Below are positions 29,878 through 39,669 of a stretch of DNA of 48,152 nt, piece after piece. The notes below the pieces were generated by a model. It was not told the origin of the DNA and searched no databases. It worked only from the letters and a program-made list of their open reading frames with translations. The first letter of the stretch is position 1. Each line of letters starts with the position of its first letter. The DNA comes from a virus. Location of the stretch: the IMG/VR virus record IMGVR_UViG_3300044948_000910, positions 1 to 48,152 of that record; one strand, given 5' to 3'. A program made the position numbers and the translations under genes.

Positions 29878-30383
29878 GTCGCGCTCCCCTTGATCAGGGC
29901 GAGGATCGAGAAGTCGGTTTCCCCGTTGAGCGCGGCGGGCGAAGCCAGGGCATAAACCTGGGCCTGGGCCTCGTAGGTGACCTTGGCCACGCCCACGCCT
30001 TTCACTGCGGATTTAACTGTTACCTTGTCGGACTGGAGCGTGAGGGTGCCCAAACTGCGGCCATACCAGACCGATGAGTCGATTCCCGCCCGGGCCGGCA
30101 CGCTGAGACTGGCGTTATCGGTTTCCTCGAACATCATTTCGTCAGTGACCGTCACGGTCGCTGTGCCCTGGGCGGAAAGTGAGCCCGCCGAGCAGATCGT
30201 CTCGGTGATGCTGACGTTGTCCGACTTGTAGACGAGGATGTAGACCGTCTCGCCCGGGCTGAACGACGTTTTTCCGCCATTCAAACCCTGCGGCCGGGCA
30301 TCCACCTCGGCTGAGAGATGCCCCTCGCTCGTACCCTGGCCGTCAGGGCTGCCGAACTGCACGCGGATGGTGGCATTGGCCAT
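29874..30383 (-). CDS. Phage tail-tip associated beta-rich protein
   Basis: A 169-residue protein with a strong ribosome binding site (AAGGAG). Almost entirely predicted beta (TATVTVTDEMMF, SLGTLTLQSDKVTVKSAVKG), with no recognised family. It follows the large tail-hub gene at 30395-32017 and probably belongs to the tail tip. Confidence 0.7.
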   Translation of the reverse strand: MANATIRVQFGSPDGQGTSEGHLSAEVDARPQGLNGGKTSFSPGETVYILVYKSDNVSITETICSAGSLSAQGTATVTVTDEMMFEETDNASLSVPARAGIDSSVWYGRSLGTLTLQSDKVTVKSAVKGVGVAKVTYEAQAQVYALASPAALNGETDFSILALIKGSAT

Positions 30384-30394
30384 GCATTACTCCT

Positions 30395-32017
30395 TCAAGC
30401 GTCGACCAGGATGAACTGGACTTCCTCATCGGCGGCGAGCGTGACGCGCCAGTCGAGAGAGGTGGTGGTGTAGGTGAGATCGAGCAGGCTGTATCCGGGC
30501 ACCGCCGCGACCAGCGACTGGCCGTCCGCCGTCACGACCCCGAGATCGGTGTGCTGCCAGGTGGCGCTGGTGATGGCCGTGACCGGATATCGGGTGCTCG
30601 CCCGACCTTCGATGAATTCAACGACTTCGGAATCGCTGCGCATCACTTCGCCCAGGGCAGCGATGACGGTGGCCGGGTGCCCGGTGTGCGTGAGCAGCAC
30701 GGGCCGCACTGTCATCAGGTAGGCTCGTACCGTGCCCTGATTGGCGTCGTCGGCATCGGCGACATACTCGATGCGATCAGTGGAACTCCCGCTCGCGCCG
30801 TCCTCGTTGGCCAGGGTGACCCGGTTGTAGCCGCGCGCCGGGACGTTCTGGGCACGGCTGGCCAGAACATCGGCATCGAACAACTGGTGGGACACCGGCG
30901 CTTTCCCATAGTCGGGGATGCTCACCGCATGCCGACGGCGGCAAACCACCGTGCCGTCCGGATTGCTCTCGACAATCCCACCGATGGCGGCAACCACGCT
31001 GCGGGCAGCAGCGAGCGGTGTCACGCCTTCCATCAGCAGCCGACCGGCAGGGATGATCCAGTCCGGCAATTGCCAGTTCACCGCGCCGATCAGTTCCTCC
31101 ACCGCCGAGCGTGCCGGCAGAGCCCCAGGCTGGTAATACCGGGTCGTCGCCGCGAAGGGGGAATCAAGCAGGGCCAACGGCGAGATGGCGGTCAGTTCGC
31201 AGCGCTGGCTGGTCTGTGACTCCCGCGACAGGGTCTTGCCGTCCACCACCAGCGCGAAGGTTTCCAGGCCCAGGACAAGGGTGATCGGGTCACCGATCGC
31301 AATGGCGGCGAAATCCGCGACGTTCGCGATCTCGACCGTCGCGATCCACACCGGACTACCCTCATCACAACTCAGGGTGGCCTGGAGGATGCGGATCGTG
31401 CGGTCCTGCCAGACCAATTCCGGTGTGTTCATCACCGCCTGGAGATGCTGATCGGCAAGCAACGACCAGGATGTGGTGAGCCGCTTGGCGACCGGATTCA
31501 TGTCCGTCACGCCGTACCCAATTACATGGCACGCGACGACCGACTGTGTCAGCCAGTAGGAGAAACGCATGGCCTTCCGGCAGGTGCCGAGATCGGAGTA
31601 CAGCGCCAGGTGCCGCTTCCGGAGCAGGTTCACCTCGCCATAGGGCAAATCAATTCTGGCCCGAAGCCGTTGCACATCACCGTAAGGCAGCGTCACTCGC
31701 AACCGGTGCTGCCGGGCATCTCCATAGGGAATGGCCATGCGCCGCCGATGCTGACGCAGGTCGCCATAAGGCACGCGGTTCCCTCGCTCCAGGCGCAGGC
31801 CATAGGGAGCACAGTGCGTGCCGGCAAAGCGCAGCGTCCAGCCGGTTTCATTCCGCCACGCCCTGGCCCGAGTAAGGTCCCAGGCGGTGGCATTGGATGC
31901 AAAAACCTCGGTCGTACCCCAGGCGGCCGAGAAGCGGACTCGCAACCGCGACGGACCAGAGTCGGCATGAACGCCCAGTTGCAGCGTCAGGCCGATGGAC
32001 AGGCCGGTGTCGATCAT
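30395..32017 (-). CDS. Large tail-tip/hub protein with a short tandem repeat
   Basis: A 540-residue protein coupled to its upstream neighbour (TGATG). The N-terminal ~70 residues are beta-rich. Residues 71-148 contain six copies of a 14-residue PYGD repeat. The rest has a mixed alpha/beta layout with text such as GDPITLVLGLETFALVVDGK and ADEEVQFILVDA, like phage hub or central tail proteins. The precise family is not known to me. Gene order (after the tape measure, before lysis) supports a distal tail role. Confidence 0.75.
   Translation of the reverse strand: MIDTGLSIGLTLQLGVHADSGPSRLRVRFSAAWGTTEVFASNATAWDLTRARAWRNETGWTLRFAGTHCAPYGLRLERGNRVPYGDLRQHRRRMAIPYGDARQHRLRVTLPYGDVQRLRARIDLPYGEVNLLRKRHLALYSDLGTCRKAMRFSYWLTQSVVACHVIGYGVTDMNPVAKRLTTSWSLLADQHLQAVMNTPELVWQDRTIRILQATLSCDEGSPVWIATVEIANVADFAAIAIGDPITLVLGLETFALVVDGKTLSRESQTSQRCELTAISPLALLDSPFAATTRYYQPGALPARSAVEELIGAVNWQLPDWIIPAGRLLMEGVTPLAAARSVVAAIGGIVESNPDGTVVCRRRHAVSIPDYGKAPVSHQLFDADVLASRAQNVPARGYNRVTLANEDGASGSSTDRIEYVADADDANQGTVRAYLMTVRPVLLTHTGHPATVIAALGEVMRSDSEVVEFIEGRASTRYPVTAITSATWQHTDLGVVTADGQSLVAAVPGYSLLDLTYTTTSLDWRVTLAADEEVQFILVDA
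31574..31807 (-). repeat. Six-copy 14-residue PYGD-type repeat within a tail protein gene
   Basis: PYG starts at residues 71, 83, 97, 111 and 125, with a degenerate LYSD at 139. Units read roughly PYGD-R-HR-R---L. In the DNA, the motif CCATA(G/A)GG recurs about every 42 bases on the plus strand. Confidence 0.85.
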
Positions 32018-32841
32018 CAGAGCGCCGTGAAGCTGGCCGGTGCGGGCAAAGCAAGCGGCGCGTAGTCATTGGCAAATGCCCACCATCCCGGCAGCGGTGC
32101 TTCTCCCCAGGCATAACCGCTGGTCAGCTTCATGATGTGTTCGATCTCGCCTTGCAGGTGCGCTCCCGGCGAGTTGTCGATTGTGCAAAACAGCGGGGCA
32201 ACCATTCGTGGTAGGGGCGATTCTGCGTGCCGCTGCACGCCAGCGAGCGGAGACCAGAGTGTGCCGACAGCGTGGATATTGATATCGCCAGCCTCCGTGA
32301 TTGCGTATGGCGTGCGCCACTCACCACCGTCATGAATGCCATAACGACAGGCCAACCCGACATAACGGTCGGCGGCGTAGCGGCGCGTCCTCGAGGCCAT
32401 GGCGCTCGATTCGAACCAGTGTCCGTACTCCGGATGCAAAGCGTCCCATTGTTTGGAAATCAGCCACCACCAGCCTGCGCTGCCGTCGGCGGCGAAGGTG
32501 ACAGCCCGATAGGAGGCCCACTGCGGATCGGTGTCGGCATTGAGCAAATACACACCATGTGAGGAGCGGCTGTTCAAATCGTCGTCATTCATGCCCCAGA
32601 TGGCGCGGGCGCGAATGTTGTAGCCGCTGCCGTCTTGCTCGATGCGCCAGTGGGGAATGTCATCGCTGATCGTGCCTGCCGCGTGGCCAGCGGGGAGCAC
32701 TTCAAAGGCGAAGTCATTCTGGTAGATGATGACGAACCCCGCCGCTTCAAAAAACGCCTTGAGCGTGGCCAGCATGGCGATCAGTGCCGTCCCATCGAAA
32801 TCGCCGGCAGCATATTCCTTGGTGAAACCCACCGTCGCCAT
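32017..32841 (-). CDS. Phage structural protein, unknown
   Basis: A 274-residue protein from ATG 32841 (TGATG overlap). It is rich in Trp and Tyr (SAGWWWLISKQWDALHPEYG, GYAWGEAPLPGWWAFANDY). The text resembles phage tail or receptor-region proteins with extended loops, but no family is recognised. It is placed in the tail-tip gene set. Confidence 0.7.
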   Translation of the reverse strand: MATVGFTKEYAAGDFDGTALIAMLATLKAFFEAAGFVIIYQNDFAFEVLPAGHAAGTISDDIPHWRIEQDGSGYNIRARAIWGMNDDDLNSRSSHGVYLLNADTDPQWASYRAVTFAADGSAGWWWLISKQWDALHPEYGHWFESSAMASRTRRYAADRYVGLACRYGIHDGGEWRTPYAITEAGDINIHAVGTLWSPLAGVQRHAESPLPRMVAPLFCTIDNSPGAHLQGEIEHIMKLTSGYAWGEAPLPGWWAFANDYAPLALPAPASFTAL

Positions 32842-33851
32842 CACGCACTCTCCCCATGAATCGCCAGGGAGGCGAAGTCATTGGCCAGGCTGAAGGTGCC
32901 AGCGGGCACCTGGCGGCGGTACCAGATCGGAATCGCCGCCGGATGCGTGTCGAAATGCATGCCCTCGCTAGCCTGGAATGTGCCACTCCATCCCGCCGCC
33001 TTGAGCGTGAAATACGGCGTGCTGGTGGCCGGGTTCACTGGCGCAAAGTCGGCGCTGGTCGTGCCCGAGGCGGGTAGCGCGCCCACCGTGTTGCCCGACA
33101 CGTTGAAGCTGTTGGCACCAGCGAAGCTCAGGGTCCAGGTCTGCTCGATGGCTCCCTTGTTGTGCGCGACGAGATTGCCGACCGTGGCCGAATCGAATAG
33201 GCCGGCGGCGCTGGTGAGCGCCAGATTCGACCAGGCGCCAGCAACACTGGCCTGCTGATAAACCGCGCTCACCAGGGAGGGTTGGATCGCGTAGGCATTC
33301 ACCAGCGCCGGCGTGAAATCCAGGGTGGCGAAATCTGCCCCATAGGTGACACCAGACAGCGTCACCCATTCCTCATTGCCCGCGCCGCCCGTACTTGGGC
33401 GGTCGGACACGCGAACGAGGTCGCCAACCCGGAACGGCTGCAGGCTGGCGTATTCGGCGTTGTGTTCACAGACGACGTTGATTTGAGTCGCGCCGCCTGC
33501 CACGGGCGCGAACAGCGTCCCGATGCCATAGGTGCGGCCCGCGATCTGGTCCTGGGTGTCGGTGGCCGTGCCAAGTTGGAACACCACGAAGTCGCCTGCA
33601 GGTGTCGGCGCATCGATGAACAATCGCACATTCAAGAGGGCTGCGTCCTGCGCGCTGTTGATGTGGATGAAGGCCTTGCGCCATTTCACCGATCCCGCGC
33701 CGCGTTCCGATTGCGAAACGTCCGGGAAGAGATTGTTTTTCACGCCGGAGACCAGTTGGGCGAAGGCCATGCGGCCGCCGTTCTGCGCGGGTGTTGCGTC
33801 CGACTGCAAGGTGGCGGACCGCCAGAGGATTTCGTTGTCGAGGATGGGCAT
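32841..33851 (-). CDS. Phage structural protein, unknown
   Basis: A 336-residue protein, mostly beta by composition, Gly/Ala/Ser-rich, with Ig-like strand text (TQINVVCEHNAEYASL, WTLSFAGANSFNVSGNTVG). No recognised family. It is coupled to its neighbours by overlapping starts and likely belongs to the distal tail. Confidence 0.75.
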   Translation of the reverse strand: MPILDNEILWRSATLQSDATPAQNGGRMAFAQLVSGVKNNLFPDVSQSERGAGSVKWRKAFIHINSAQDAALLNVRLFIDAPTPAGDFVVFQLGTATDTQDQIAGRTYGIGTLFAPVAGGATQINVVCEHNAEYASLQPFRVGDLVRVSDRPSTGGAGNEEWVTLSGVTYGADFATLDFTPALVNAYAIQPSLVSAVYQQASVAGAWSNLALTSAAGLFDSATVGNLVAHNKGAIEQTWTLSFAGANSFNVSGNTVGALPASGTTSADFAPVNPATSTPYFTLKAAGWSGTFQASEGMHFDTHPAAIPIWYRRQVPAGTFSLANDFASLAIHGESA

Positions 33852-33859
33852 CGGGATTC

Positions 33860-34240
33860 CTACACAGTCATGAGTTTCAGGGTGGCGAGGTAAAAATCGC
33901 CGGGCTGGGGGTTGGCCAGGTTGAACAAGGGCTTCGCCTCGAAGGCGGGCGGCTCGTGGTGGCGGAACAGGATCTGGAAGGCCTGGCCGCGTAGTTCGAG
34001 GGTGAAGGTGCCGCCCGGACTGTTGGCCAGCAGGGACAACGCCTCCACCTGAGCGCGCGTAAGCCAGCCAGCGTCCGGTTCCGACTCCAGGGTGATCGGC
34101 AGGCCGCCGCTGTGCTGGCCATAGAACACCACCACTGAGCCATCCAGGGTGCGGCGCACGGTCTGTGCCACCGACTGGGCGGCAAATTCATCGGTCCACA
34201 CCAGCCCATCCGGTAGAACCACGGTATCGAGTCGGATCAT
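33860..34240 (-). CDS. Phage protein, unknown (tail region)
   Basis: A 126-residue protein starting in the ATGA overlap with the 606-residue gene. It reads as beta-rich (GSVVVFYGQHSGGLPITLES, GTFTLELRGQAFQILFRHHE). It resembles small tail-completion proteins but is not assigned to a family. Confidence 0.75.
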   Translation of the reverse strand: MIRLDTVVLPDGLVWTDEFAAQSVAQTVRRTLDGSVVVFYGQHSGGLPITLESEPDAGWLTRAQVEALSLLANSPGGTFTLELRGQAFQILFRHHEPPAFEAKPLFNLANPQPGDFYLATLKLMTV

Positions 34241-36057
34241 GGCGTGATCGTCCGTGTGTGGATGACCGGACTGCCCGGTACGAGCAGGTAGTCGAAGTCG
34301 GTGCCCGCCGCATTGCGACGCCGGTTGACGGCCTCGTAGTTGAGTTTGAGTTCGACGTTCACCGTTGGTGGTGCGTTGCTGGGCAGACTCAGCGTGAAGA
34401 TGCGTGGTACGTCAATGTCGCCTGGCACGCACATAATCTGCTGGGTTTGCACCGTGCCGTTCGGCCAGGTCACGCGGATATGGCCCCACAGGCATTCGAA
34501 GGCATCGCAAGGTGCGGCGTAGTCCACCACGCGCAAGGTCAAGTTGTGCGTCCATCTCCAAGGCACCACCACCGGCCCGCCCGGCCAGTGGACGTGTTGG
34601 GTCGTTGTCCACGCATCGATGGCTACCTTGGCCTGGCTGTCGCGATCCGGCAGGAAGGCATCGCAGCCGTTCCAGGACACCGGCAGGCGCAGGATGACGT
34701 GCGGAAACCAACCCTGGGGTGGGTAGCCCACATCGACGCCGCCCAGCGGGATGAAGCGGATATCGACGTTCCCGTCCCAGTGGTAGACATTCCGTTGCAG
34801 GGTCAGGCGCAACTTGATCGATTCCACGACTTCTGTGAATGGATTCGGGGCGCTGGGTGCGACCGACACGCTGATGACGCCGTCAGACTGGAAGATGTTG
34901 AAGTCCTGGATATTGTCCGGGGCGAGTTCCACCTTGCCGACCAAGCATTCGGGCAGGGCCACGACCACTTCCTGCATCACGCCCAGCGTTGCCGGCCCCA
35001 CCACGATCTCGGGCAGCACCTGATGTGGCGTACCGGGACTGTTGAAGATGCGGTGCCGGGCGACGATGGGGCGCGAATCGATGGTGCCGACGTGGTTGAT
35101 CGATAGCGTGATCGTGTCCAGCGCCTCGCCGCTGCCGGCTCGGATGCGCACCAGGGTGATTGCGGTGGGTAGCGCCCGGAAGATCAAATCCTCGAGACAA
35201 CCTGATGGCACCAGAGCCCAGTTAAAAAGCGGCGGCGGCGACGTCCACCAGGAACAGCCGAGGTAATAACAATAAAAGTCGGTGTACGCCGCTGAGTTGG
35301 CAACACTCGGGCTTAAAGCCGACCAGGAATCCAGGACCGCGCCGTTGTTCGCCCACTCGGCGGTGATTTCGAGGCGGATGGATGCCACTTCCAGTTCGGT
35401 CTGCAGATCGTCGTAGACCTGAACCTGGGCCGGGATCGGCAGGAAACTGTGGCCGGTGATACGCACCGCGCCCTGCACGCCCTCGGAGGTGAGTTGCAGA
35501 TCCCGCAACGACAACGGATTGGCCGGATTCAGCAGACCGTTCACCGGCTGCATCGCCTGCTCCAAAGCATCCAGGTCATAGGTAGCACCCGTCCCCTTCC
35601 AGAAGACTGAGCGCGGCACGCTGACCGGCGGTGCATTTGGGTCGACAGGAAAGCTGGGGTGATCAGGATCGAACGGATCGCAAGGCGGCGGCGTCCCGCC
35701 TGTCGGAGTGAAATGCACGTTGACCTGAGTCGACAGCGCCACGGCAGGCTGACTTTCGCTAATGGTCGTCCGCGCATCGAGTTTCGAGGTCACGCGCAGC
35801 TGGAGGCCGCTTGGCTTTTGCGTGTCGGTCACGCCGCCTTGCAGGCAATCTTCGTATTCACGTTCAGCCGTCTCCAGCGCCGCCCGGTAGGGTTCCTCCC
35901 ATTTGGCGATGAACCAGTTGCGCGCGTAGTCGGTCATCTGGCCGCCGTGTTGGTTCAGGTAGCCAGGAATCCACTCGAAACCGGGCGGCGTGCAGGCTTG
36001 CGGATGCGGTTCGCGCCGGATACAGGTTTTAAGGGGGATGCGCACGCGTGCGTCCAT
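34237..36057 (-). CDS. Phage tail protein, unknown
   Basis: A 606-residue protein whose ATG overlaps the tape-measure stop (TAATG). The first ~170 residues include a charged helix and a Pro/Asp-rich linker (CDPFDPDHPSFPVDPNAP). The rest is beta-rich with many Trp and Pro. No clear motif. The place directly after the tape measure corresponds to distal-tail genes in lambda-like phages. Confidence 0.8.
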   Translation of the reverse strand: MDARVRIPLKTCIRREPHPQACTPPGFEWIPGYLNQHGGQMTDYARNWFIAKWEEPYRAALETAEREYEDCLQGGVTDTQKPSGLQLRVTSKLDARTTISESQPAVALSTQVNVHFTPTGGTPPPCDPFDPDHPSFPVDPNAPPVSVPRSVFWKGTGATYDLDALEQAMQPVNGLLNPANPLSLRDLQLTSEGVQGAVRITGHSFLPIPAQVQVYDDLQTELEVASIRLEITAEWANNGAVLDSWSALSPSVANSAAYTDFYCYYLGCSWWTSPPPLFNWALVPSGCLEDLIFRALPTAITLVRIRAGSGEALDTITLSINHVGTIDSRPIVARHRIFNSPGTPHQVLPEIVVGPATLGVMQEVVVALPECLVGKVELAPDNIQDFNIFQSDGVISVSVAPSAPNPFTEVVESIKLRLTLQRNVYHWDGNVDIRFIPLGGVDVGYPPQGWFPHVILRLPVSWNGCDAFLPDRDSQAKVAIDAWTTTQHVHWPGGPVVVPWRWTHNLTLRVVDYAAPCDAFECLWGHIRVTWPNGTVQTQQIMCVPGDIDVPRIFTLSLPSNAPPTVNVELKLNYEAVNRRRNAAGTDFDYLLVPGSPVIHTRTITP

Positions 36058-39017
36058 TACGCCCCCCGCGACAATTCACGCAGCGCACTCGCCAGTTGCA
36101 TCGCGGTCTCGCGCGAGGACTGCACGGTGTGCGGCTTGCCGCCAACGTGGAAGCGCAGGTCGACCACGTCGCGGGTGGGTGTGGAATTCGAGCCATTCCC
36201 CATCGTTGCCTGGACCACGGCATTGGCCACCGCGCCACCGGCGGCGAAGCGCGGCACTTGCGGAACAAAGCCGGCATTGAGCGCCGCGAAGAAGCCTTCG
36301 CCGAACTTGCGCACTGAGGCCGCACGCACCACGAATTCGCCGTGCGACAGCAGCGCCGGCACAGAGTCAGAGGTTTCCGTGCCCGCGCCAAAGATGCGCC
36401 CGGACATCCGTTTGAATCCTTCCGCGATGGCCTGGCCCCCTTCGGCAAACCGCTGGATCAGGCCGCCCTGGGCGTTGGTGGCCACCTTCGTCACATAGAT
36501 GGTGTGGCGGCTCGAAGTGGGACGCATCAGTTCCGCCACCGCTGCGCGGTAAGCCACAAGATCAGGCAGCGGGGTGTGCATCGCCGTCGTCGGGTTGGAT
36601 AACACCGTGCGCGCATCCTGGGCGAAAGACGCCAACTGCGCCCGGGGCTGGTCGAAGGACACCAGGGCCGGGATCTCCACCTTGGCTGCCGAAAGCATGC
36701 CCTTCAACGTGTCGATGTCGGTCATCACCTTCGTGGTGTCGGCCTCGACCTTTGCGACCAGCGCCAAGTTGCCGGTGTCGGTTTTTAACTTTTCCAGAGC
36801 GGCTTCGGCTTCTTTGGTGTCAGCCTGAATCCTGGCGATCAACTGCTGGGCGTCGGTCAGCGCTTTCAGTTTCTCGATGCCGGCTCGCGCGCCCTCGATG
36901 TCGACCTCGAGTTTCAGCTTGTCCTGGGAGAGGAGTTGCTGGCGCAGTTTGCCGAGTTCGTCGGAGACCGAGGCCAGGGCGCGCTTGGCTTCATCGGCAC
37001 CGACCCCAGCCGCCGTGGCCGCCTGCTTATGGGCATCACCCAGCCCCTTCAGCGCCGCGTCGGCGATGCCGGCGGATTCCTTGATCTGGCCGATGGCGGT
37101 GGCGGCGGCCTGGCCCTCAGACACCATTGTCTGGGTGACCGTCTTGCCATTCTGCTCGACTTGCTGGGTGACAGCGGATGCCGAACGCTCGGCCAGGGCA
37201 ATGGCTTCTTCGGCGAGTTTCCGCGCCTGCTCATAGTTGCCCGCATCCAAGGCTGCCTTGGCTTGGGCCTGTTTCTCGTCGATCTGGCGCAGCCGGTCCT
37301 GGTAGGCGGCGTAGTCGTCCAGGCCCTTGCGGCTGAGTTCGCGGATGCGATCCTCGACCGAGAGCTTCAGATTGAGCCGCGCTTCCTCAGCGGCCTTGGC
37401 GGCATTGAGATGCCGTTGTTCCTCGGCGATCAGCCGGTCGACCGTGGCGCGATAGGCCGATTCCAGTTGGCCGTATAGGGAAACGCGCACCTCCACCGCC
37501 TGACGCTCGATAGTTGCCACATCCTGGCCAGCGGCCCGTGCCAGGGCGACGGCCTGGCCATAGGTCGCCTGCCAGGCGGCTTCCATCTGTTTCGCACCCG
37601 CTTCGACAGCGGCGAGCTTCTCGCGCTCGGCGGCCAGCAGATTCTGGGTTGAACTCTGGATAGCGGCTGACTCGGAACGCGCCGCCGTTTGCGCGGCGGC
37701 TTCCTGGCGCTTGTAGTTGCTCTCGACCTCGGCCACGCGGGCGTCCCAGATCGATTTGATGTCGGCGGCGACCTGTTTGTAACTGGTGGCCAGTTGCTTG
37801 ACCGTCTCGGCGGCTTTCTTGGTTTCCGCGTCCAGCGCCTGGCGGATGGCTTCACCGGCTTGTGTCGCCGCGCCCTGGATGGCGCGCAGTGCGTCCGCCG
37901 TGCCAGGCAGTGCTGCTTTCAAGCGTTCAGCCGCCAGGGCAGCCAGCGCCATCTGGGTTTTGACGCTCACGGTGCCGGTGGCGGCCAGTTCCTGCAGCGC
38001 GGCGTCGAGTTGATCGATCTGCGCCCGCTGCCGGCCCAACTCGTCGATAGCGCGATTGGTTTCGCGGATGTCCTGTACGGTATTGACGAGTCCTTTGCCC
38101 ATCTCCCAGACGGCCACCGCCGCCAAGATGGGCAGGAAACGGGTGAATGCGGCCTTCAACAAGTTGACCGATTCCAGCAGTTTGGCCGCCGCCGCAACCC
38201 CCTTGACCGCCAGCACCGCCACCAGGACTTCGCCCAGAGCGCGCATCACGGCCAGGATCTCATCACCGTGGCTGGCCAACCCCACCAGCGCGTCAGCCAA
38301 GCGCTGCAAGGCGGGGAGTGCCGCTTCGGCCACGCGAAGGGCGATGCCGGACAGCGCCTGCTTGACCGTGTCGAGCGTGTCGTTGAACTTCTCGGCCGCC
38401 TTCGCGGTGTCGCCGCTGATCTCCAGGCCCAGTTCCTTGAACTTCTGCTTGAGTTCCTCGATGCCGGCACGGCCCTGGTTCAGGAACGGAATCAGCTCGA
38501 CGCCGGCTTTGCCGAACAACTTCACGGCCAGCGCCGACTTCTCTGCGCCATCGGGCATGACGGAGAAGGCGTCGGCCAGATCAAGCAGCACCGCTTCGGT
38601 CGGACGAATCTGGCCAGCGGCATCCTTCACCGAAACGCCGAGGCGGCTGAAGGTTTCAACCTGCTCCTTGGATCCGCCCGCCGCTTCGACCATCGCGGTG
38701 GCCAGCTTCTGCATGCCCTTGGCCAGGCCCTCCAGCGAGATGCCGGACTGTTCGGCGATGGGTTTCAGCAGTGACAGCGACTCGACCGAGATACCGGTCT
38801 TCTGAGACAGCTTGGAGAGATCGTCGGCGGTATCGAGCGCGGCCTTGCCGGCTGCCATCAACCCCGCGACCGACAGTGCCGCACCCAGCCCGGCCAGCAT
38901 GCCGTTGACCGATTTGGCTGCGGTGGTGATCCCCTCCAGGCCGCTCTTCACCGAGGCGAACGCCTGCTTGGTCTGGTCGATGGCAGCAATCAGGATCTGG
39001 GCACGTTCAGAGGCCAT
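36057..39017 (-). CDS. Tape measure protein
   Basis: A 986-residue protein, the longest phage gene here. It contains a TMP-like N-terminal block (SVESLSLLKPIAEQSGISLE, MQKLATAMVEAAGGSKEQ), hydrophobic stretches around 275-320, and long Ala/Glu/Lys/Gln coiled coil with several AAEE-type repeats. The C-terminus returns to a globular part (GEFVVRAASVRKFGEGFFAA). The tail tube genes lie upstream and the tip genes downstream, as expected. Length predicts a long non-contractile tail, supporting a siphovirus. Confidence 0.92.
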   Translation of the reverse strand: MASERAQILIAAIDQTKQAFASVKSGLEGITTAAKSVNGMLAGLGAALSVAGLMAAGKAALDTADDLSKLSQKTGISVESLSLLKPIAEQSGISLEGLAKGMQKLATAMVEAAGGSKEQVETFSRLGVSVKDAAGQIRPTEAVLLDLADAFSVMPDGAEKSALAVKLFGKAGVELIPFLNQGRAGIEELKQKFKELGLEISGDTAKAAEKFNDTLDTVKQALSGIALRVAEAALPALQRLADALVGLASHGDEILAVMRALGEVLVAVLAVKGVAAAAKLLESVNLLKAAFTRFLPILAAVAVWEMGKGLVNTVQDIRETNRAIDELGRQRAQIDQLDAALQELAATGTVSVKTQMALAALAAERLKAALPGTADALRAIQGAATQAGEAIRQALDAETKKAAETVKQLATSYKQVAADIKSIWDARVAEVESNYKRQEAAAQTAARSESAAIQSSTQNLLAAEREKLAAVEAGAKQMEAAWQATYGQAVALARAAGQDVATIERQAVEVRVSLYGQLESAYRATVDRLIAEEQRHLNAAKAAEEARLNLKLSVEDRIRELSRKGLDDYAAYQDRLRQIDEKQAQAKAALDAGNYEQARKLAEEAIALAERSASAVTQQVEQNGKTVTQTMVSEGQAAATAIGQIKESAGIADAALKGLGDAHKQAATAAGVGADEAKRALASVSDELGKLRQQLLSQDKLKLEVDIEGARAGIEKLKALTDAQQLIARIQADTKEAEAALEKLKTDTGNLALVAKVEADTTKVMTDIDTLKGMLSAAKVEIPALVSFDQPRAQLASFAQDARTVLSNPTTAMHTPLPDLVAYRAAVAELMRPTSSRHTIYVTKVATNAQGGLIQRFAEGGQAIAEGFKRMSGRIFGAGTETSDSVPALLSHGEFVVRAASVRKFGEGFFAALNAGFVPQVPRFAAGGAVANAVVQATMGNGSNSTPTRDVVDLRFHVGGKPHTVQSSRETAMQLASALRELSRGA

Positions 39018-39669
39018 GAGTGTTCAGTTGTTGCAGGATGTTCGTTGCCAACTTAGGCAATTGCGCGCGCACGATGCCGGGCAGATCGAAGCGCCCGCGC
39101 AGGGTCACGCTCGGCACCAGCACGGCAATGGGGATTTCCTGGCCGCGCTTGATGGTTTTTGCACCGGTGCGGCTGCGTTCGGCGCGCTTGAAGCGGCGCA
39201 ACTCGGACGTGTTGTCCTTGATGTTCTCAGCCATCAGGATGACTCGGCCGTGCCGCTCGATGAAGAAGGCATTGCCGGCGCGCATCAGCCCGTCGATCAC
39301 ACGCTTGAAGGCGCGGCGGCCGATGCGCTGGTGCTCGGGCAACAGCGGGATCAGCAGCTTGCCGCGCTTGCCAGTGATCGTGCCGCCCTTCATGTGCAGG
39401 CCCAGCCAGGAAATTTTCGAACCGATGAGCAGCGCCGGGAATCGCTCGGGACTGCCGGCATAGATCTTGGATCGCATCGACTTCAAAAATCCCGCCTTCT
39501 TCACCTTGAACGCGGACTGCATGCGGCTGCGTGCGGCGTCGGCCATTTCGCGGCCAACAGTTTTCATGGCGGCTTCGACCGCCTTGCGAATCGCCCGGCG
39601 CTTCTCCGGCACCCAGCTATCGAGCCGCTTCGGATCGAGCAGGCCGGAAGTGGTCAGCGACAGCTTCAT
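39007..39669 (-). CDS. Phage protein, DUF6441-like
   Basis: A 220-residue basic protein overlapping both neighbours by a few bases. It has charged helices and a GKRGKLLIPLLPEHQRIGRR block, then RAGNAFFIERHGRVILMAEN. I recall similar phage proteins (DUF6441) found between tail chaperone and tape measure genes. The exact function is not known. Confidence 0.7.
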   Translation of the reverse strand: MKLSLTTSGLLDPKRLDSWVPEKRRAIRKAVEAAMKTVGREMADAARSRMQSAFKVKKAGFLKSMRSKIYAGSPERFPALLIGSKISWLGLHMKGGTITGKRGKLLIPLLPEHQRIGRRAFKRVIDGLMRAGNAFFIERHGRVILMAENIKDNTSELRRFKRAERSRTGAKTIKRGQEIPIAVLVPSVTLRGRFDLPGIVRAQLPKLATNILQQLNTHGL

